Shown: piece after piece, positions 5,739 to 9,416 of the stretch | How positions within the stretch are numbered: position 1 is the stretch's first letter | Layout: every line of letters starts with the position of its first letter | Program-made: the position numbers and the translations under genes | Notes under the pieces: generated by a model | What the model was told of the DNA's origin: nothing | Database searches by the model: none | What the model saw: only the letters and a program-made list of their open reading frames with translations | DNA from: Vulcanimicrobiota bacterium | Lineage (GTDB): Bacteria; Vulcanimicrobiota; Vulcanimicrobiia; Vulcanimicrobiales; Vulcanimicrobiaceae | Direction: 5' to 3' | Assembly: GCA_027306845.1 (NCBI GenBank) | Contig: DAHUYY010000066.1 | Span: 1 to 9,416, forward strand | Length of the DNA: 9,416 bases

Positions 5739-7864
5739 CGTTGCATCCTTTCGTTCGTTCCGATCGCCGGAACCGAGAGATCCGGAGTCGGTGTAAAATA
5801 ATTCGCGAGATCGGAGGCCAAGAGGTCGCCCAGCGAGACAGCGGGGAGCCCGAGGATCTCTTCTTCGGTTTTTAGCACGCTCGCCGTGCTCGCGTGCGCA
5901 TGACCGAGGAAACCGCGCTTTGCATACGGCGAAACGATGACGGCAAAGCTATGCTTCGGGTCGGTGGCGGTTGCGCCGATCGCCTGACGGGGCGAAATAA
6001 ATATTGCCGTCGAGCTCCAGGCGTCACTTTTTGCGATTGTGTCGACAATCTCTCCGAGCGCCCGATCTTGAACGAGCGGATTGTTCGAAGAGAGTTCGAT
6101 CGCTTCGTAGCTCGGCACGTTTCCGCGCGCTACTTCGCGCGCGTAATCCTTTACGAACGCCGCCGCAAGCGCGCGATCGCTCGAGCGTGCGCCGGCCTTC
6201 GGCTCGTATCCGACCGCCCCATGAAGAACCTGTAGGAGCGGAATACCGATCGCCGACGGTCCCTGCGGCACCATAGCACCATACACGCGATAGCTCATTC
6301 CCGCACGCGCTAACGCGTTGACGATATAGCCGCTCCGTGGATAAATGTCGGGCGGCATTGCATCGACGGCGCGGTGCCCGCGAAAAATATCGAGGAGCCA
6401 TGCAAGCGGCGATATCGTTCCCGAATAGGCAAGCTGCGAACCGAGTTCGCCGTTGGGAGCATCGGCATAATATTCGCCGACGACGGCAAATTCATTGGCG
6501 AGCGCGCGCAAATTCGGCGTCGAGTTGAAGTACGTCGGCCCGAGCGATATATCGACGACGTGCGCGATCGAATCGCTCTTGCGCCCCGAACGCAGCGGCG
6601 GGACGAGTGCGTTGCCGCGCACCAAATGTGAGACGCGCGAGTACCGAAGCGCGGAGAGCGTCGTCCGTTCGAGCGGAATTTTCGTCAGCTCGATCCGTTC
6701 GAGCGTTGCGCTCACGCCGTTTCCTTCAGCATTTGCTACGAAGAGGACTTTATCGCTGGGGGCGAGCGAAAGCGCAACCGGGCGCGCGCCGGTTGGAATG
6801 AGCCCGAGACGATGCAAGACCCCCGGAGTGCTCGCATCGAGGACGGCGACGGCATTTAGCCCCGAGAGAGCGACGAAGAGTTCGCGCCCGGTGGTCGAGG
6901 GGACCATCGCCGTCGGCATCGTTCCGTACGGCGCATTTGCGAAAAGACGTAAATCGATGCCGTCGACGACGCGCGGCGACGCATCGAGGGCGACGGCGAC
7001 AACACGATCGACACCGGCAAGCGTGATGTATGCAAAACGCCCTCCGGGTTCAATTGCGACCGACTCGGGATCGACGCCGCCGATCGTCGTCGCACCATCG
7101 AGCGGCGCATCGAGCGGAATATTCTCCGAGCCGACCGCCGAAGAATCCAACGATCGAACTGCAAGCGATGGCGCGGCCGCCGAGGCGCCGGCAGCGAAAA
7201 TGCGCGGACCGAATGCCGCGACGCCGCTCGGGAGTGCACCGACGCTCATCGATGCGATCGGGCGGCGCGTCGCGAGATCGATCGTATCGAGCCGCCCATT
7301 GCGATCGTCGGCGACCAGGAGCAGGTGCCCCGACTCCGCGAGTGCGAGCCGCATCGGTTCGGGATCGTTTCCCGGAAGCGAGATCCCGGGATGAAGTTGT
7401 GTGAGCCCTCCATCTGCGCCGACGGAGAACAGCGCGATCTTTCCGGCGCGCGCCTCCGAGGCCGCGAGCAGCGTACGCCCGGGCATCGCGGGGTCGGGAA
7501 GCGCGATTAAGCCGCCGATTGCCTCGCTCCGGGAACGCGGGTTCGTTACCCGAGCAACGACCTGCATCGTCTGCGTGTCGACCGTGCGTAGGAGTATTCC
7601 GCCGCTCGCCGCGCGCCCCCCGACGACGGCGAAGCGCCCCCCGGGGACCAGAGCGAGCGCGGTGACGGTGGCACCGATCGCAACGCTCTTCCCAACCGGG
7701 GCGACGATACGCCCGCTCGGCAGAATCGCAACGAAGGGCAGATCGGGATGCGGAATGCCCGCCGGGCGATTCCCGGCGGGGGCGCTATAGAGACGGGTGG
7801 TAGCGGGCGCGGCGCCCAGCAAAACGGCGGCCAATGCCGCCGCGATGAGAGAACGGAGTTGCAC
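5735..7864 (-). CDS. Exported YncE-like beta-propeller fused to a degenerate alkaline-phosphatase-like phosphoesterase domain
   Basis: A 709-aa protein. Residues 1-21 are a signal peptide (MQLRSL, a hydrophobic alanine/leucine core, then APA), so it acts outside the cytoplasm. Residues about 40-410 are YVTN/YncE-type propeller repeats (for example GGRFAVVGG, GHLLLVADDRNGRLDTIDL, GRFAYITLAGVDRVVAVAL, GRELFVALSGLNAVAVLD, DKVLFVANAEGNGV). From about 431 the chain matches the phosphoesterase half of bifunctional YncE/alkaline-phosphatase-family proteins: TPNLRALANEF, YADAPNGE, YRVYGAM, DRALGEIVDTIAKSDAWSSTAIFI, VIVSPYAKRGF, and TASVLKTEEEILGLP. The metal/nucleophile motifs are not conserved. The ENRTYD-type site is GPTYFN (about 442-447), and the EDD..GPDHVDAHR region is PRQAIGATATDPKH (625-638). 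GTG 7864 is the only start after an in-frame TAG (7876-7874) that keeps the signal peptide; no well-spaced Shine-Dalgarno is seen. First gene of the five-gene operon. Confidence 0.85.
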   Translation of the reverse strand: MQLRSLIAAALAAVLLGAAPATTRLYSAPAGNRPAGIPHPDLPFVAILPSGRIVAPVGKSVAIGATVTALALVPGGRFAVVGGRAASGGILLRTVDTQTMQVVARVTNPRSRSEAIGGLIALPDPAMPGRTLLAASEARAGKIALFSVGADGGLTQLHPGISLPGNDPEPMRLALAESGHLLLVADDRNGRLDTIDLATRRPIASMSVGALPSGVAAFGPRIFAAGASAAAPSLAVRSLDSSAVGSENIPLDAPLDGATTIGGVDPESVAIEPGGRFAYITLAGVDRVVAVALDASPRVVDGIDLRLFANAPYGTMPTAMVPSTTGRELFVALSGLNAVAVLDASTPGVLHRLGLIPTGARPVALSLAPSDKVLFVANAEGNGVSATLERIELTKIPLERTTLSALRYSRVSHLVRGNALVPPLRSGRKSDSIAHVVDISLGPTYFNSTPNLRALANEFAVVGEYYADAPNGELGSQLAYSGTISPLAWLLDIFRGHRAVDAMPPDIYPRSGYIVNALARAGMSYRVYGAMVPQGPSAIGIPLLQVLHGAVGYEPKAGARSSDRALAAAFVKDYAREVARGNVPSYEAIELSSNNPLVQDRALGEIVDTIAKSDAWSSTAIFISPRQAIGATATDPKHSFAVIVSPYAKRGFLGHAHASTASVLKTEEEILGLPAVSLGDLLASDLANYFTPTPDLSVPAIGTNERMQR
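5746..5751 (-). promoter_or_regulatory. Shine-Dalgarno for the DDAH-like gene
   Basis: AAAGGA on the minus strand lies 7 bases before ATG 5738, inside the last codons of the propeller/phosphoesterase-like gene. It confirms the ATGA-overlap start rather than a later codon and shows this gene can recruit ribosomes itself. Confidence 0.75.
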
Positions 7865-7942
7865 CCCCGTAGGCTACGGATGAAGGGCGGCGATGCCCTC
7901 CCTTTTTCCGGTTATCGGCCCGCCCGGCGAGCGAATCCGGCC
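7865..7942. other. Spacer between response regulator and propeller gene, with small hairpin
   Basis: This 78-base gap is the longest within the minus-strand series. AGGGC (7884-7888) pairs with GCCCT (7895-7899) around a 6-base loop, and a T5 run follows at 7903-7907 on the plus strand. In that orientation it is terminator-like only for antisense transcription. On the minus strand the run becomes A5 ahead of the stem, so it is not a normal terminator for the response-regulator gene. No good promoter hexamers were found. The operon may therefore be co-transcribed with the regulator or use an unrecognised promoter here. Confidence 0.3.
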
Positions 7943-8635
7943 CTACGGCTTATCGAGACGATAGCCGATACCCCGGACGCTGGCGATCTCCAACGGCGCG
8001 GCGATCTCGCCGATCTTTTTGCGGAGGGCGGCGATGTGGACGTCCACGACGCGCGTCGGAACGCCGGAGGTGTCGTTCCAAACGTGTTGGAGAATCTGCG
8101 CCCGAGTAAGGAGCCGTCCCTCAGCCTCGGCTAAAAACCAGAGAAGCCGAAACTCCAGTGCCGTGAGCGTCGAGGTCGTCGCCCCATGCACCAACGCATG
8201 TTGGTCGCGATCGAGAATTGCTTCGCCAACGCGCAGTTGCGAGTCGAGTTCGCGCATCGCGACCGAGCGATCGCGGCGGCGCAAAAATGAGGAGACGCGA
8301 GCGACGAGCTCGTTACCGGAGAACGGCTTGGTGATGTAGTCGTCAGCACCGAGCCCGAGCCCCAAAAGAATGTCCTGTTCGCGGGTATGCCCGCTCACCA
8401 TGAGGATATAGCAATTTTGGGTATTGCAGAGCGAGGTACAAACGTCGAGCCCCGAGATATCGGGGAGACCGACATCAAGGACGACGACGTCGGGGCGCTG
8501 ATCGGCTGCGATCTCGAGCCCTTCAACTCCGGATCCGGTTACCCGTACCTCGTATCCGGCGCGTTCGAGAACGCTACGTTCGAGAGCTGCGACATCGTCA
8601 TCATCTTCTATGACGAGAATGCGTCCCTGCGGCAT
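7943..8635 (-). CDS. Two-component response regulator, OmpR/PhoB family
   Basis: A 230-aa cytoplasmic transcription factor. The receiver domain (about 4-120) has the acidic pocket EDDDD (10-14), phospho-acceptor Asp54 (VVLDVGLPD), switch residue Ser81 and conserved Lys103 (ITKPF). The C-terminal winged helix (about 130-230) has the usual LTALEFRLLWFLAEAEGRLLTRAQILQHVW, RVVDVHIAALRKKIG and SVRGIGYRL blocks. ATG 8635 is supported by GGAGG 4 bases upstream and by homology (GRILVIEDD). An uncommon feature is three cysteines within ten residues of the receiver (Cys66, Cys70, Cys75) just before strand beta-4. No sensor kinase is encoded in the window. The gene lies 40 bases after the malic enzyme and 78 before the propeller operon, all on the same strand, so it could control or be co-transcribed with either. 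Confidence 0.96.
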   Translation of the reverse strand: MPQGRILVIEDDDDVAALERSVLERAGYEVRVTGSGVEGLEIAADQRPDVVVLDVGLPDISGLDVCTSLCNTQNCYILMVSGHTREQDILLGLGLGADDYITKPFSGNELVARVSSFLRRRDRSVAMRELDSQLRVGEAILDRDQHALVHGATTSTLTALEFRLLWFLAEAEGRLLTRAQILQHVWNDTSGVPTRVVDVHIAALRKKIGEIAAPLEIASVRGIGYRLDKP

Positions 8636-8675
8636 GGTTCCTCCGACTTCAAGTTCGGGAAACGGTTACGAGCGA

Positions 8676-9416
8676 TTAGACCAGCGTCTGAGCGCTCTCT
8701 TCGTCATTCATTACGAGAGCACGCCGTGCGACGCCTTCCTCGATGGCCGCCTCGCCGACGGCCTTCGCGACCGCCCCGACGACGCGCTGGTCGAAGACGC
8801 TGGGGATGACGTATTCGGCGTTCCGCTCCTCATCGCTGACCATCTCGGCGATCGCCCGCGCCGCGGCGAGTTTCATGGATTCGGTGATGCGACTGGCGCG
8901 GACGTCGAGGGCACCGCGAAAGATCCCCGGAAAGGCCAACAGATTGTTGACTTGATTCGGAAAGTCGGAACGCCCGGTGGCGATCACCGTGGCGACCGGG
9001 GCCGCGGCGTCGGGCATGATCTCCGGGGTGGGGTTCGCCATCGCAAATACAATCGGGTCGCGCCCCATCGTCGCAATATCTTCCGGCTGCAACACCCCTG
9101 GGGCCGAGACACCGATGAAGACATCGGCTCCCTTTAAAACCTCCGCGAGCGTGCCGCGACGGTTTTCGCGGTTGGTGTTCTCGGCGAGCCAGCGCCAGTG
9201 GGGATTATCGTAGCGATCGCTTCGGTTGAGCGCTCCGACGCGGTCGACGGGAATGACGTCGCGCACCCCGGCGCTGAGGAGCATTTTAATCGTCGCCGTA
9301 CCCGCGGCGCCGCTTCCCGATACGACGACCTGCAGGCTGGAGAATTCCTTACCGACGACTTTCGCGGCATTCATCAGCGCCGCGAGAATGACGACCGCGG
9401 TGCCGTGTTGATCGTC
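8676..9416 (-). CDS. NAD(P)-dependent malic enzyme, 3' part (runs off right edge)
   Basis: Catalyses oxidative decarboxylation of malate to pyruvate. The visible 246 C-terminal residues begin with DDQHGTAVVILAAL, the metal-binding/NAD-domain entry typical of MaeB-type bacterial malic enzymes. Then come the nucleotide-binding VVVSGSGAAGTATIKMLLSAGV, FIGVSAPGVL, FAMANPTPEI, and the family signature GRSDFPNQVNNLLAFPGIFRGALDVRA. The frame is open to base 9416, so the ATG at 9374 is internal and the start lies outside. A full-length short-form enzyme is near 400 aa, so roughly 150 N-terminal residues, including the catalytic Tyr/Lys region, are missing from view. The C-terminus (VMNDEESAQTLV) ends at a TAA with no phosphotransacetylase-like extension, unlike E. 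coli MaeB. No terminator separates it from the response regulator 40 bases downstream. Coenzyme preference cannot be judged with confidence. Confidence 0.94.
   Translation of the reverse strand, partial: DDQHGTAVVILAALMNAAKVVGKEFSSLQVVVSGSGAAGTATIKMLLSAGVRDVIPVDRVGALNRSDRYDNPHWRWLAENTNRENRRGTLAEVLKGADVFIGVSAPGVLQPEDIATMGRDPIVFAMANPTPEIMPDAAAPVATVIATGRSDFPNQVNNLLAFPGIFRGALDVRASRITESMKLAAARAIAEMVSDEERNAEYVIPSVFDQRVVGAVAKAVGEAAIEEGVARRALVMNDEESAQTLV

Noticed and set aside
6495..7394. Long plus-strand frame of 299 codons opposite the propeller gene
   Set aside because: Serine/arginine-rich low-complexity shadow of a GC-rich gene; the opposite strand encodes clear propeller repeats.
7884..7907. 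Hairpin plus T5 run as a Rho-independent terminator
   Set aside because: The T-run follows the stem only on the plus strand, where no gene ends; three C residues separate stem and T-run, and the stem is only 5 bp.
9372..9374. ATG at 9374 as the malic enzyme start
   Set aside because: The frame continues upstream through DDQHGTAVVILAAL, a conserved family segment, so this Met is internal and the gene is cut by the window edge.

Overview
The window is a densely packed piece of a GC-rich (roughly 60%) bacterial chromosome with no RNA gene, insertion sequence, CRISPR array or phage signature. Nine complete genes and one edge-truncated gene fill almost everything; no gene-free stretch exceeds about 80 bases. 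The taxonomic origin cannot be fixed from the sequence. Gene content, GTG starts, very tight packing and an intergenic-repeat-like left end suggest an uncultured soil-type lineage, for example Eremiobacterota/WPS-2-like, but this is a weak guess.

Left part (1-2672). trxB (thioredoxin reductase, minus strand) ends just before a short hairpin/repeat-like left margin. An 81-bp divergent promoter region with two inverted repeats separates it from a plus-strand pair. The first gene of that pair is a metallo-beta-lactamase (MBL)-fold hydrolase carrying an N-terminal XRE-like helix-turn-helix. The second is an isoprenylcysteine carboxylmethyltransferase (ICMT)-like membrane methyltransferase, joined to the first by a GTGA stop/start overlap. 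The pair converges, with only 6 bases between stops, on a long minus-strand series.

Main part (2679-7864, minus strand). Five genes run right to left: an exported beta-propeller/phosphoesterase-like protein, a DDAH (dimethylarginine dimethylaminohydrolase)/amidinotransferase-fold protein, a calcineurin-like metallophosphoesterase, and a YadG/YadH-type ABC exporter (ATPase, then permease). All four junctions are 4-base ATGA or GTGA overlaps, so the set is very probably one translationally coupled operon. The first two proteins keep the fold hallmarks of their enzyme families but appear to have lost essentially every catalytic residue I can align. The phosphoesterase domain lacks its metal ligands, and the DDAH-like protein lacks the Cys-His-Glu/Asp triad. 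By contrast the phosphoesterase in the middle and the ABC ATPase keep all of theirs. A coupled operon of two pseudoenzymes, one active-looking phosphoesterase and an exporter is the best candidate here for an undescribed system.

Right part (7943-9416, minus strand). An OmpR/PhoB-type response regulator lies upstream of the operon, 78 bases away. It is itself preceded by the 3' two-thirds of a malic enzyme, which runs off the right edge. No histidine kinase is visible, so the regulator's partner is outside the window or elsewhere.
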